This document shows positions 1 through 8,865 of a DNA stretch of 64,000 bases, one piece after another (the stretch's first letter is position 1; each line of letters starts with the position of its first letter). This DNA comes from SIG77 sp045589595 (GTDB lineage Bacteria > Verrucomicrobiota > Lentisphaeria > Victivallales > UBA1829). Where the stretch lies: contig JAZNPK010000002.1 in the NCBI GenBank assembly GCA_045589595.1, forward strand, positions 124,001 through 188,000, written 5' to 3'. Both the position numbers and the translations under genes were made by a program. The notes beneath the pieces were generated by a model. That model was not told where the DNA came from. It saw nothing but the letters and a program-made list of their open reading frames with translations, and did not search any database.

Positions 1-705
1 GGCAGCGATCCCAATGCGGCAGACCGTCTGCCCCTGCCTCTGGTGCTGTCTGTCAAGGGGACATTCCCCTCGGCGTTCCCCGATGGTCCGCCGGACGCCG
101 CCGCAGGTGACGGAAAACATCTGAAAAAATCTGCCGGTACGCCGGAAGTGATCCTGTTTGCAGACAGCGATATGCTGTTCCGCAGTGCCACGACCGAAAT
201 CCGGACCGATCCTGCCAGCGGACAGCGTACATCCGTGATCTGGAATGACAATATCACGCTGCTTCAGAATGTATTGGAACATCTTTGCAGCGACAGTGAT
301 CTTTCCACGCTCCGGACCCGCAAACCCATGTCGCGTCCCCTGACAAAGATCGCGGAGAGCCGCAGCAAGGTGGAGCTGGAATTCAACGAACGGTACAGTG
401 CGCTGCTCCGTGATTTCCGTCAGCTTCAGAATCGCGTGCAGGCGATCCGCCGCAAACAGGTGGCGGGCGGGAACCGTATCCGGCTGACGGATGAGGAAAA
501 GCGGATCTTCTCCATTTTTGCCAGACGCGAAGCTGAATTCCGCCGGGAGGAAAAAGCCATCCGCAACAGCCTGAAAGAAGGTCTGGATGCCATCAACAGC
601 CGCGCCCGTCTGGTCAATATTCTGTTGATCCCCGGCGGCGTGATCCTGTTGGGGATCGGCTGGGGGATCCTTCGCAGAACCGGCAGAAAAGGCAGAAAGG
701 CATAA
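1..705 (+). CDS. GldG-like ABC transporter accessory protein, C-terminal part (5' end outside window)
   Basis: The reading frame is open from base 1, so the gene starts upstream of the window; a GTG at 43 is probably not the true start. The visible part resembles the C-terminus of GldG-family (ABC-type gliding/uncharacterised transport) proteins. It has a 'DSDMLF' segment followed by 'NDNITLLQNVLEHL', then a long charged, probably coiled-coil region (about residues 100-195). One membrane helix (NILLIPGGVILLGIGWGI) and a basic tail close the protein. Known GldG relatives are periplasmic with a C-terminal anchor. The next gene, one base downstream, is a DUF4340 protein, the usual partner of GldG-like genes outside Bacteroidetes, which supports the call. 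The ATPase and permease are presumably upstream. The substrate is unknown. Confidence 0.7.
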   Translation, partial: GSDPNAADRLPLPLVLSVKGTFPSAFPDGPPDAAAGDGKHLKKSAGTPEVILFADSDMLFRSATTEIRTDPASGQRTSVIWNDNITLLQNVLEHLCSDSDLSTLRTRKPMSRPLTKIAESRSKVELEFNERYSALLRDFRQLQNRVQAIRRKQVAGGNRIRLTDEEKRIFSIFARREAEFRREEKAIRNSLKEGLDAINSRARLVNILLIPGGVILLGIGWGILRRTGRKGRKA

Positions 706-706
706 T

Positions 707-1864
707 ATGATGAACAAACTGAAAAAAATCTCACGCCGTCTGATCGTGATCTCTGCCCTTGTGATCTTTGCAACGCTGGCGGCTCTGTTGGCACAGTGCG
801 GTGAACAGTACCGTGAACAGGCGACCGGTGCGGTCCGTTCTGTTTCCGGTTTGCCCGATTTCAAAACGGAAGATGTCAGAGCCATTGAATTGCGGTTCGG
901 CGCCGCGCCTCCGGTCCGGTTGGTCCTCCGGAACAATGTCTGGAAAGTGCAGGCGGATAAAAAGCCGGAAATGTTTGCCAATGCCCGGAAGATCGCGGAA
1001 CTGCTCAATGAATTGAACCGTACCCGTCTGCTCCGGGAATTGTATCTGACGGACGAAGCCGCCGCCGAACAGTTGGCGTTGGCGGATTATCAGAAAGGGA
1101 AAACCGTCCGCAATGCACGGACCGGAAAGAATATGACCTATTACGGCTGCGAACTGCTGATTTACGGCGCTGACGAAAAACGCCCTCTGCTGAACATGAT
1201 GTGCGGCAACGCCCATTACAAACCGGCGGAAATGATCTCCGGCAATTACAGTATGCAGACGCCGGACGGCAGATACATCCGTCTGACCGGAGCCGACGGC
1301 AGAAAATCTTATTTCCTCATCTCCCGGATCTTTGAGGAATGTTTCCCTATGTCCGGTCTCTGGATCGAACAGCTCCGCTGCAATTCTTTTGACGCGCCCC
1401 GCTCCATCCGGTACAGTAAAAAAGACAAAACCGTCTGGCAGGTCAAAGGTCTTTCCGGACGGAATTTCTATCTTGCGGAACCTGCCGGTAAAAAACTCGC
1501 GCATCAGAATATCGACAGCAAACTGAAATTGATGTTCAGCCCCTTCACGCGGGACATCGCGCCGGAAGGGACCGTCTTTACGCCGGAATCCACGCTGGAG
1601 ATCGATCTGGAAAACGGTATGAATTATGTGATCCGGATGCAGGACGATCCTGTCAATGAATACAAACGCCTTTGCTCCATGACGGTCACTTTTGATGCCG
1701 CAAAACTGGTCCGCAAATCCGGTGAAACGGATGAACAGTTTGAAAAACGCAAACGGATCCTGACACACGATGCCGCCGTCGAAAAAGAATGGTTTGAAGG
1801 AAAGATCTTCATCCTCCAGCCCAATGTGATCCGTATTCTGGAAGAGATCCCCGAAGCAGAGTGA
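707..1864 (+). CDS. DUF4340 domain protein
   Basis: A 385-residue protein starting one base after the GldG-like stop. The N-terminus is a membrane anchor/signal segment (about residues 10-30, LIVISALVIFATLAALLAQC) whose Cys could be a lipobox, although the context 'LLAQC' is not a clean one. The body reads as DUF4340: 'DVRAIELRFG...RLVLRNNVWKVQ' near the start, then repeated beta-rich units. DUF4340 proteins are usually encoded beside GldG-like ABC components and are thought to be envelope-exposed accessory subunits; no enzymatic residues are evident. The tight spacing implies co-transcription. The molecular function is unknown. Confidence 0.75.
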   Translation: MMNKLKKISRRLIVISALVIFATLAALLAQCGEQYREQATGAVRSVSGLPDFKTEDVRAIELRFGAAPPVRLVLRNNVWKVQADKKPEMFANARKIAELLNELNRTRLLRELYLTDEAAAEQLALADYQKGKTVRNARTGKNMTYYGCELLIYGADEKRPLLNMMCGNAHYKPAEMISGNYSMQTPDGRYIRLTGADGRKSYFLISRIFEECFPMSGLWIEQLRCNSFDAPRSIRYSKKDKTVWQVKGLSGRNFYLAEPAGKKLAHQNIDSKLKLMFSPFTRDIAPEGTVFTPESTLEIDLENGMNYVIRMQDDPVNEYKRLCSMTVTFDAAKLVRKSGETDEQFEKRKRILTHDAAVEKEWFEGKIFILQPNVIRILEEIPEAE

Positions 1865-1873
1865 GCCACGATC

Positions 1874-2749
1874 ATGGAACAGCGAAATACAGACACCGGA
1901 AAACATTTTGATGTCATTCCCGCCGCACTGACCATTGCCGGCAGCGACAGCGGCGGCGGTGCCGGGATCCAGGCTGATCTGCGGACTTTTACCGCTCACG
2001 GTGTCTTCGGCTGTTCGGTCATAACTGCAGTCACAGCCCAGAATCCGCTGGCGGTGACGGATGTGGAGCCGGTATCGCCGGAAGTTGTCCGCGCCCAGAT
2101 CCGTGCAGTTTTTGCCGCGCTGGATATCCGCGCTGTAAAGACGGGTATGCTCTTCTCTGCAGAGATCATCGATGCAGTGGCGGATGAACTGGAAAAACGG
2201 GATCCTGCCGTCCCGCTGGTGGTGGATCCGGTCATGATCTCCACGAGCGGAAGCAAACTCCTGAAAGACGATGCCCTGGCTCTGCTTCAGACACGGATCC
2301 TGCCCATTGCCGACTGGATCACGCCCAATATGCCTGAAGCGGAAATGCTTTCCGGCAGAAAGATCACGGACCGTACCTCCGCAGTTGCCGCGGCGGAACT
2401 GATCGCTGCCCGCTGGAATGTGGGGGTGATCCTGAAAGGCGGTCATGCGGAAGGGGAGCAGGAATCGACAGACATCATTTGCGTCGGGGAAAAGAGATTC
2501 AAACTTTCTTCGCCCCGTCTCGCATTGCCGCCCTTGACATCTCACGGGACCGGCTGTACATTCAGTGCGGCGCTCGCTGCAAATCTGGCAAAGGGAATGG
2601 CATTTTCTGATGCCTTGTGCCGCGCAAAAGCTTTTGTATTCGGGTCGCTGGCGGAGGCGAAATGTATCGGCAGAGGAAATCTGTGCGGCATGTTCCCGCC
2701 GCAGGATGCTGCATCTTATTTGAAAATGATCTCGATCGGAACCGTTTGA
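1874..2749 (+). CDS. thiD: Hydroxymethylpyrimidine/phosphomethylpyrimidine kinase
   Basis: A 291-residue cytoplasmic ribokinase-fold enzyme that phosphorylates HMP and HMP-P in thiamine synthesis. The N-terminal signature is 'TIAGSDSGGGAGIQADLRTF' (about residues 17-36), with 'KTGML' and 'VVDPVMISTSGSKLL' in the middle. The C-terminal anion-hole motif 'SHGTGCTFSAALAA' (about residues 222-235) carries the catalytic Cys/Asp region of this family. Length is normal for ThiD (about 265-290). It begins 9 bp after the DUF4340 stop, so it may be co-transcribed, though it is functionally unrelated to that pair. No THI-box (TPP riboswitch) is visible upstream and no other thiamine gene lies in the window. 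Confidence 0.93.
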   Translation: MEQRNTDTGKHFDVIPAALTIAGSDSGGGAGIQADLRTFTAHGVFGCSVITAVTAQNPLAVTDVEPVSPEVVRAQIRAVFAALDIRAVKTGMLFSAEIIDAVADELEKRDPAVPLVVDPVMISTSGSKLLKDDALALLQTRILPIADWITPNMPEAEMLSGRKITDRTSAVAAAELIAARWNVGVILKGGHAEGEQESTDIICVGEKRFKLSSPRLALPPLTSHGTGCTFSAALAANLAKGMAFSDALCRAKAFVFGSLAEAKCIGRGNLCGMFPPQDAASYLKMISIGTV

Positions 2750-2772
2750 CTGTAGAAAGGAATTTCAGATCT

Positions 2773-3822
2773 ATGTTGATATACTGCAAAAAAATGCTGC
2801 TGCCGGTCTGTCTGGCATTCTGTATGTTCGCGCCGCAGCTGACGGTTGATGCCCGCCGGACAGCGAATGAGCCGCGCCGCGCAGCCGCCAAACCTGCCGC
2901 CAAACCCGCCGCCAAACCTGCTGTAAAAAAGCAGACGATCCGTTACATCATCCAGAACAAACGGCGTTATTTCTCTCTGCGGGATGTGGCTGCCTGTTTC
3001 GATATGCTGCCCGGCAGAACGCAGACGGGACCGATCCTTTTTTCCCGGACCGGCAGAGTTGATTTCACCGACGGAAAACGCACCGGAAAAATCAACAAGA
3101 CGACAGTCACTTTTTTCTATCCCCCGGTCAAAAAGAACGGGTTGGACTACATTTCCGAACACGATTACCGCAAGATCCTGGAACCGGCACTGCGGAAAAA
3201 ACTGAAACGGCATACCCTCAAACGGATCATGATCGACCCCGGTCATGGCGGAACGGATCAGGGGGCGCCGGGTCCTGTGGCGCATGAAAAAGTCATCAAC
3301 CTGAAGATCGCTCAACTGCTCCGCAAGGAATTGCTCTCCTACGGATTTGAAGTCGTAATGACCCGCAGCGGGGATCAGACCGTATCGCTGGCAGACCGCT
3401 CCGCTCTCTGCAAAAAACACAAGGCGGATCTTTATCTTTCCATTCATTGCAATGCCACCACGAACAAGAGCGTGACCGGGATCGAAACATGGCTGCTTGC
3501 TGCCCAGGGCGGACAATCCGCAAAAGAAAGTACGCCCAAAACAAAGTTTGATACCGGAAATAAATTCGATCTGCACAATTTCCGGCTGGCATACGAACTC
3601 CAGAAGGGCTTGAAAAAAACATTCCCCAAAAGCAAAGACCGCGGCGTGAAGCCGTCCCGTTTTGCCGTATTGAGAAATGCCACCGCGCCCGCAGTTCTGC
3701 TTGAAGTCGGTTTTCTTTCCAACAACCGGGAGGGACGCAGTCTTGCCACCGCAAAGACCCAGAAGTTGATCGTGGACGGCATCATTGAAGGTCTTACCGG
3801 ATACGTGGAGGCGATCCGCTGA
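2773..3822 (+). CDS. N-acetylmuramoyl-L-alanine amidase (Amidase_3)
   Basis: A 349-residue exported zinc amidase cleaving the amide bond between MurNAc and the stem peptide. The start at 2773 is chosen because it follows a GAAAGGA-like site and gives a good signal peptide (residues 1-27); the frame is open further upstream inside thiD. A Lys/Pro/Ala linker with KPAA repeats (about residues 37-53) precedes a small beta domain. The catalytic domain begins near residue 150: 'MIDPGHGG' (Zn His), 'HEKVINL' (Zn Glu), 'LYLSIHCNA' (Zn His) and 'LLEVGFLSN' (catalytic Glu). This is the AmiABC/CwlD type. It is followed by sbcD with a 4-bp gap between stop and start. Confidence 0.92.
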   Translation: MLIYCKKMLLPVCLAFCMFAPQLTVDARRTANEPRRAAAKPAAKPAAKPAVKKQTIRYIIQNKRRYFSLRDVAACFDMLPGRTQTGPILFSRTGRVDFTDGKRTGKINKTTVTFFYPPVKKNGLDYISEHDYRKILEPALRKKLKRHTLKRIMIDPGHGGTDQGAPGPVAHEKVINLKIAQLLRKELLSYGFEVVMTRSGDQTVSLADRSALCKKHKADLYLSIHCNATTNKSVTGIETWLLAAQGGQSAKESTPKTKFDTGNKFDLHNFRLAYELQKGLKKTFPKSKDRGVKPSRFAVLRNATAPAVLLEVGFLSNNREGRSLATAKTQKLIVDGIIEGLTGYVEAIR

Positions 3823-3826
3823 CATT

Positions 3827-5008
3827 ATGAAGATCCTGCATACAGCCGACTGGCATCTCGGCGCTGCTCTCGGCACGGCAAGGCGGTATGAGGAATTTGA
3901 TAAAGTCCTCGCATTTCTGCTGAACGTGATCCGGGAACAGCAGGTGGAATGTGTGATCATTGCCGGTGATGTTTTTGATACGCCCCAGCCGTCCAACCGG
4001 GCGGTGGAACAGTATTATTCTTTTCTGACAGACTGCGCCCGGAGCGGCGTCAAACACTGTATCGTACTCGCCGGAAATCATGATTCCCCCTCATTTCTGG
4101 AAGCACCCGGCAGACTTCTCCAATTGTTGAATGTGCATGTTTTCGCACGGTGGCAGACGCCGGAGGAACATCTTGTTCCGCTGGATGGTGCTGTCGTCGC
4201 CGCGATCCCCTTTCTTCATGACCGGGATGTGCGGAGCGCAATTTCCGGCGAGACTTATGAAGACCGTCTGCGTGCAGTACAGACGGGGACTGCCGCCATT
4301 TATCAAGCCGCGGCGGAAGCGGCAGAACGGCTTTATCCCGGCGTGCCGCTTATCGGGACCGGTCATTTCTGGGCAGTGGACCGCAAAGAATACAATGCGC
4401 TGGAGCAGGTGGGGAACCTGAGTGCGCTCCCGCTCGATCTGCTGCCGATGGACAAATTTGCTTATCTGGCTCTGGGGCATATTCACGGCTCTTATGCGGT
4501 GGACAAATATCCCAATGCACGCTACTCCGGCTCCATTCTGCCGATGACATTTGCCGAACATGAAAAACAACTGGTCCTGCTGGATACGGACAACCTTGAC
4601 GAACCGCAGTTTATTGATATTCCGCAGTTCCGGAAACTGGTGGAGATCTCCGGTGATATGGATACGATCGCCGCGCAGATCGCAACGTTGAAACAATGCG
4701 GGATGGATGTCCTGCTGAAAGTGGAACATACCGGCGCATTTCTTCCGCATCTCCAGAAAGAACTGCTGGAACTCTGCAAAGACAGTTCCATTATCCTCAA
4801 CAGCTGCAGAAACAGAGAACCCAATCCTGCCATTCTCCACCGGACAAATGTTACGGAAACGCTCTCCACCCTGACGCCCGAAATGGTGTTTATGCGTCTC
4901 CTCAAAGAACAGGATCTGCCGGAAGAGGAACAGAAAGATTTGCTGGATGTGTTCCGGATCGCGGTCCGGGATATGGAAAATGCCCAGCGGGAGGAACAGG
5001 CACAATGA
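3827..5008 (+). CDS. sbcD: Nuclease SbcCD subunit D (Mre11-like)
   Basis: A 393-residue metallophosphoesterase subunit of the SbcCD exo/endonuclease that opens hairpins and processes DNA ends. The start at 3827 gives the canonical N-terminus 'MKILHTADWHLG' (metal-binding Asp8/His10). Further motifs in order are 'IIAGDVFDTPQPS', 'LAGNHDSPSFLE', 'GTGHFWA' and 'ALGHIHGSY'. Together these are the full Mre11/SbcD metal-site set. The C-terminal half is the capping domain. Its stop overlaps the sbcC start (ATGA at 5005-5008), implying translational coupling of the complex. Confidence 0.95.
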   Translation: MKILHTADWHLGAALGTARRYEEFDKVLAFLLNVIREQQVECVIIAGDVFDTPQPSNRAVEQYYSFLTDCARSGVKHCIVLAGNHDSPSFLEAPGRLLQLLNVHVFARWQTPEEHLVPLDGAVVAAIPFLHDRDVRSAISGETYEDRLRAVQTGTAAIYQAAAEAAERLYPGVPLIGTGHFWAVDRKEYNALEQVGNLSALPLDLLPMDKFAYLALGHIHGSYAVDKYPNARYSGSILPMTFAEHEKQLVLLDTDNLDEPQFIDIPQFRKLVEISGDMDTIAAQIATLKQCGMDVLLKVEHTGAFLPHLQKELLELCKDSSIILNSCRNREPNPAILHRTNVTETLSTLTPEMVFMRLLKEQDLPEEEQKDLLDVFRIAVRDMENAQREEQAQ

Positions 5009-8000
5009 AGATCCTGAAACTCATCCTGCGGAATATCAACAGCCTGTATGGAACATGGACGATCGATTTCACCGATCCCGCATTCTCAGGTGGAATTTTT
5101 GTCATCACCGGGAAAACCGGATCCGGAAAAACAACCCTGCTGGACGGTATGGCACTGGCACTTTACGCCTCAACGCCCCGTATCCCCTACAGCAGCAGAA
5201 GCGCGGAAGTCGTCAGCCGCGGTGCCGCCGATTGTCTGGCAGAACTTACATTTGAATCCGGCGGTCATACCTACATCGCTTCCTTTTCCTACAGCTCCTA
5301 CAAAAAAGGTCCCAAAAAAGGTCAGCTGAACGAGAAATACAGTCATACCCTTGCCAGAGACGGAACCGTGATCGCGGACCTTTCCACACAGGTTCAGCAG
5401 CTGGTGCAGGAAGTCACCGGTCTGGACCGGAACCGGTTCTGCCGGACCGTTATGCTCGCACAGGGAAAATTTGATGCCTTTCTCAGTGCCAAAAAAGATA
5501 AAGCCCCCATCCTCGAACAGATCACCGGTACAGAGATCTATACAAAAATCGCCGCCGGAATCAAGGACCATTTCGATCAGGCAAATGACGATCTGGAACG
5601 CATTGAGAACGATTGTCAGGGAATACAACTGCTCTCCGGTGAGGTGGAAAACGAAAAAATACTCACCCTCCGGAATACAAAAATTCAGCTCGAAAATCTC
5701 ATAACACAGCAGAAACAACTGGACGATCACCGTCAGGCGTTTCTGGCGGCGGAACGGTGCCGAAACGATCTGACGGAAAATTCTGCGGAGCTGCAGCTGG
5801 TGATGGATGAGATCCGGGCGTTTGCGCCGGAAAAGATGCGTCTGGAACTTGCTAGAAAAGCCGAACCGCTCCGTGTTATCAAAGAGGCGCTGGATGATCT
5901 GAAGCAGAAAAATACGGAGACCATCGAAAAACTGGAACTGCAGGAAAAACTGATCCCTGCATTGGAAAACGGAGTCCGAACAACGGAAACCGCAAGAACT
6001 GCCGCTGCGGCTCAGACGGAAAAACTTCTTGCGGAACAGAATCGTCTTCAGGCTCTTCTTGTTGAAGTGCGTGAACTTGACCGGTTCATTGCGGAACATA
6101 CAACATCTCTTGCTGCATATCTTAAACAGATCGCCGAAGAAAAGAAGATCCTTGCTGCCGAACAGAATAAAATCTCCCAATACCGCAGCACTCTTGACGA
6201 ACTCAACCGGAATTTTGAGGCGGATAAAGCCTACTGTTCAACGCACGGAGAGGATTCTTCCCTTGCCGAACGGGCTGCACGCTGGCGGGAATCTGTCAAA
6301 AATATTGCATCTCTGTGGCAGAAGATCCTGCAGATGAAAAAGTCTCTTGTTCCGGCTGCGGAGGAACATACCGCTGCGGCAAATGCCGTGACGGCGGCAG
6401 AGAAAAAGAAAGTCTCCCTTGAATCTGCATGGAAAACACAGCAGGATCAACTGGAACAGCTCCGTCAGCAGATCGCCGGTTGTGAAGCCCGGTCCTCGCT
6501 GGAAAAACGCAAAGAATCGCTGCTCCGCAATATGAGCCTGATCCGCGATATCCTGAATTATGAAGACGCCCGGAAGCATCTGCAGGATGGTTTACCCTGT
6601 CCGCTCTGCGGTGCAAAGGAACACCCCTTTGCCGCCGGAAATATTCCCGCTGTGGATCAGAACGAAGCGGAGCTGGCGGAAATCGGTGCCGCCCTGCAGG
6701 ATCTGGATGTGCTTGAACAAAAGATCCGGTCTGCGGAAACGGCACTTCAGAACGGGGAAAATGCTGTTCACCGCGCCGAACTGGATCTTCAGATGAAACA
6801 ACAACTCCGGGATGGTGCGGCACGCAGACTGCAGGAGTTGCAGACCGCTGTTGATTCTGCTGAAACGGAATACCGGAACCTCTGGAATGATCAGGATCAG
6901 GAATTCAAGTCTGCCGGTTTCCAATGGGATGGAACATTCCCGGAAGAGATCGACCGCCGGATCCGGGCGTGGCGCGATGCTGTGGCGCGGCAGGAAGATT
7001 TTGAACAGACAAGCCAGTCTGTCAACACGGAACTCTCGCTCGCACGATCCAGAGCCGACGACGCCGCAAAGCGTTTGCAGGCGGCTGAAATATCTCATAC
7101 TGAAAAAACGGCTGAACTGGAACATGTTACCGCAGTGCGTACAGAACGCTTCGGCAAACGCGATCCCGATCAGGAACAGCAGCTGATGACGGAGGCTGTC
7201 CGCAAAGCCGAACAGGAAAACCGTACTGCATCTGTTGCCGCCGCCCGTGCCGCGTCTGCATTGGAGCAGGCGCATCAGCAATGCGAAAAATTCCGTCAGG
7301 AGATCGGACAGTGTGCGTCGGCGATCGCGGAATCGGAAAAACATTTTACGGAAAAATGCCGCGAACTTTCCATTGATCCGGCTCAATGTCCCCTGATGGA
7401 TGCGGAGGATCTGGACCGCCTTTCTGCCGCGTCCGCCAGTCTCACTGCGCGGGAAACTCAACTCCGTCAGGATGCGCTCCAACTTACCGCTGAACTTGAA
7501 AATGTCAGCGCATCTCTTCCGGAAGATTTTGATATTCAAAGCGTTCAGGAAATTCTTGCATCTCTTCCGGATCAACTGAACTCCATTTCCAACAGTATCG
7601 GTGCATTGGAAATGGAACTCAAGCACAACGCCGCGGAAAAAGAACGCCTCGCCGGAAAAATGACGGAACTGGAAAGTATCAGGAAAAATGCGGACCGCTG
7701 GGGCAATCTTTACAATCTCATCGGCAAAGGCAACCAGTTCCAGCGGATCGCCCAGGGGATCACTTTGGACAACCTGCTTGCCATGGCGAATCTGGAACTG
7801 AAGCATCTCTGCAACCGTTACGAATTGATACGGTCAGAGAAAGATCCGCTGGAGCTGCTGATCGATGTTGTGGACTACGATCAGGGGGGCGAAATACGCT
7901 CAAGCGACAGCCTTTCAGGCGGTGAACGCTTCGTGGTGTCCCTGTCTCTGGCGCTTGGCTTGAGCCGTATGGCGGGCGAACGGATCCGGGTGGATTCCCT

Positions 8001-8214
8001 GTTCATTGATGAAGGGTTCGGAACTTTGGATGAAGGAATCCTGCAGATCGTGATGAATGCCCTCGGAAAACTCCGTAACGATGGAAAACTGGTGGGGATC
8101 ATCAGCCATGTTTCAGGTCTGGAAGAACAGATCTCCTGTGTGTTGGAGCTGACATCTTCAGGAGAGGGACGCAGCGTCCTTTCCGGTCCGGGCGTCACCC
8201 GGGGCGATGACTGA
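5005..8214 (+). CDS. sbcC: Nuclease SbcCD subunit C (Rad50-like SMC ATPase)
   Basis: A 1069-residue SMC-family ATPase, partner of SbcD. The start at 5005 overlaps the sbcD stop, although the frame is open further upstream. Walker A 'GKTGSGKT' is at residues 36-43. Two long Glu/Gln/Ala-rich coiled-coil arms flank a zinc hook 'CPLCG' with Cys532 and Cys535. The ABC signature 'LSGGE' is at 970-974 and Walker B 'FIDEGFGTLDE' at about 1000-1010 (Asp1002, Glu1003). The length is typical for SbcC (about 1000-1050). It ends 6 bp before a convergent tRNA-Leu gene. Confidence 0.96.
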   Translation: MKILKLILRNINSLYGTWTIDFTDPAFSGGIFVITGKTGSGKTTLLDGMALALYASTPRIPYSSRSAEVVSRGAADCLAELTFESGGHTYIASFSYSSYKKGPKKGQLNEKYSHTLARDGTVIADLSTQVQQLVQEVTGLDRNRFCRTVMLAQGKFDAFLSAKKDKAPILEQITGTEIYTKIAAGIKDHFDQANDDLERIENDCQGIQLLSGEVENEKILTLRNTKIQLENLITQQKQLDDHRQAFLAAERCRNDLTENSAELQLVMDEIRAFAPEKMRLELARKAEPLRVIKEALDDLKQKNTETIEKLELQEKLIPALENGVRTTETARTAAAAQTEKLLAEQNRLQALLVEVRELDRFIAEHTTSLAAYLKQIAEEKKILAAEQNKISQYRSTLDELNRNFEADKAYCSTHGEDSSLAERAARWRESVKNIASLWQKILQMKKSLVPAAEEHTAAANAVTAAEKKKVSLESAWKTQQDQLEQLRQQIAGCEARSSLEKRKESLLRNMSLIRDILNYEDARKHLQDGLPCPLCGAKEHPFAAGNIPAVDQNEAELAEIGAALQDLDVLEQKIRSAETALQNGENAVHRAELDLQMKQQLRDGAARRLQELQTAVDSAETEYRNLWNDQDQEFKSAGFQWDGTFPEEIDRRIRAWRDAVARQEDFEQTSQSVNTELSLARSRADDAAKRLQAAEISHTEKTAELEHVTAVRTERFGKRDPDQEQQLMTEAVRKAEQENRTASVAAARAASALEQAHQQCEKFRQEIGQCASAIAESEKHFTEKCRELSIDPAQCPLMDAEDLDRLSAASASLTARETQLRQDALQLTAELENVSASLPEDFDIQSVQEILASLPDQLNSISNSIGALEMELKHNAAEKERLAGKMTELESIRKNADRWGNLYNLIGKGNQFQRIAQGITLDNLLAMANLELKHLCNRYELIRSEKDPLELLIDVVDYDQGGEIRSSDSLSGGERFVVSLSLALGLSRMAGERIRVDSLFIDEGFGTLDEGILQIVMNALGKLRNDGKLVGIISHVSGLEEQISCVLELTSSGEGRSVLSGPGVTRGDD

Positions 8215-8220
8215 ACAATA

Positions 8221-8304
8221 TGGTGCGCGACGCGGGACTTGAACCCGCAAGCCTTTCGGCGAAGGAACCTAAATCCTTTGTGTTTGCCATTTCACCAGCC
8301 GCGC
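8221..8304 (-). tRNA. tRNA-Leu (anticodon UAG)
   Basis: Read on the minus strand this is a class II tRNA. It has a 7-bp acceptor (GCGCGGC pairing with GTCGCGC), an encoded CCA end (8223-8221), and a GGTTCAAGTCC-type T-arm. The 5-bp anticodon stem AAGGA/TCCTT encloses the loop TTTAGGT, giving anticodon TAG (UAG in RNA), which reads CUN leucine codons. The long variable arm (CGCCGAAAGGC) fits tRNA-Leu. A promoter with TTGTTT, 16 bp and TATATT lies just upstream (8323-8350). Confidence 0.93.
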
Positions 8305-8322
8305 ATCAGATGAATCTGTTTT

Positions 8323-8350
8323 AATATACATCCCCTTTGTGAGAAAACAA
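8323..8350 (-). promoter_or_regulatory. Promoter of tRNA-Leu
   Basis: On the minus strand: -35 TTGTTT (8350-8345), a 16-bp spacer and -10 TATATT (8328-8323), ending 18 bp before the mature tRNA 5' end. Confidence 0.6.
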
Positions 8351-8363
8351 TACCGCTGTGAAT

Positions 8364-8395
8364 AAAAAAAGCCATCCGCGCGGATGGCTTTTTCT
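8364..8395 (-). terminator. Rho-independent terminator of the proline-rich protein gene
   Basis: Perfect 9-bp inverted repeat GCCATCCGC/GCGGATGGC without a spacer (8371-8388), flanked by an A-run and T-run, so it looks bidirectional. It lies 12 bp after the stop of the minus-strand gene at 8407 and is followed on that strand by T residues. Confidence 0.75.
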
Positions 8396-8406
8396 GTCCC
8401 GGTCGA

Positions 8407-8739
8407 TCAGCGGCGGCCGCGGCGCGGCGGGGGCGGAGCATGACGCCGCGGGGGAGGTGCCGGACGGTAATGACGCGGCGGCGGGGGAGGCGGTGTTACG
8501 ATCACCGGACGCGGCGGCGGGGGAGGCGGCGGTGCCACAACTACTGCCGGAGCGGGCGTATTGCCGCTGAGAACAGAGAGTCCCACCAGTGAGTTGGTTA
8601 CAATACTTACGATGTCAGCCGCGCGACGCAGATTGCGTTCGCCCTTGCTGGGATCGTGATGGTGTCTTGCGGAGAGTGCGCCGAGTGTCAGGACGCAGAG
8701 TGCAAGCGTGCAAATCAGTTTTGTTGTTCTTGTCTTCAT
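8407..8739 (-). CDS. Small secreted proline-rich protein, unknown function
   Basis: A 110-residue protein starting at an ATG with a strong AAGGAAGGAG site upstream. Residues 1-24 are a clear signal peptide (KLICTLALCVLTLGALSA). The mature part begins 'RHHHDPSKGERNLRRAADIV', has a short hydrophobic helix (IVTNSLVGLSVLSG), and ends in about 45 residues of Pro/Arg-rich sequence with two PPPPPP runs and 'HYRPAPPPRRHAPPPPRRGRR'. The low-complexity end comes from a 21-bp direct repeat (8473-8493 and 8509-8529). No family is recognised. The basic polyproline tail suggests an envelope- or peptidoglycan-associated protein, which is inference. It has its own promoter and terminator. Confidence 0.75.
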   Translation of the reverse strand: MKTRTTKLICTLALCVLTLGALSARHHHDPSKGERNLRRAADIVSIVTNSLVGLSVLSGNTPAPAVVVAPPPPPPPRPVIVTPPPPPPRHYRPAPPPRRHAPPPPRRGRR

Positions 8740-8796
8740 AGTACAACTCCTTCCTTCCGGTCGCCCGGACCATTATTGTGTATCATCTTTCTACCT

Positions 8797-8824
8797 ACGA
8801 TACACCATTAACGGAAAATGTCAA
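8797..8824 (-). promoter_or_regulatory. Promoter of the proline-rich protein gene, overlapped by a dyad
   Basis: Minus strand: -35 TTGACA (8824-8819), 16 bp, -10 TATCGT (8802-8797). A 7-bp inverted repeat GTGTATC/GATACAC (8778-8784 and 8799-8805, 14-bp spacer) overlaps the -10 and the expected start point, a suitable place for a repressor to bind. Confidence 0.6.
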
Positions 8825-8865
8825 ATATTTATTGCATCTTTTTTTGAGAAAGTTTGATTTTTTAA

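Noticed and set aside
1864..1874. A TPP riboswitch in front of thiD
   Set aside because: Only 9 bp separate thiD from the preceding gene and no thi-box motif is visible.
731..2545. A minus-strand frame of 604 codons opposite the DUF4340 gene and thiD
   Set aside because: Shadow of two real genes; no ribosome site.
2881..2928. A tandem 12-bp-like repeat in the amidase gene as a possible regulatory repeat
   Set aside because: It stays in frame and simply encodes the KPAA linker of the protein.
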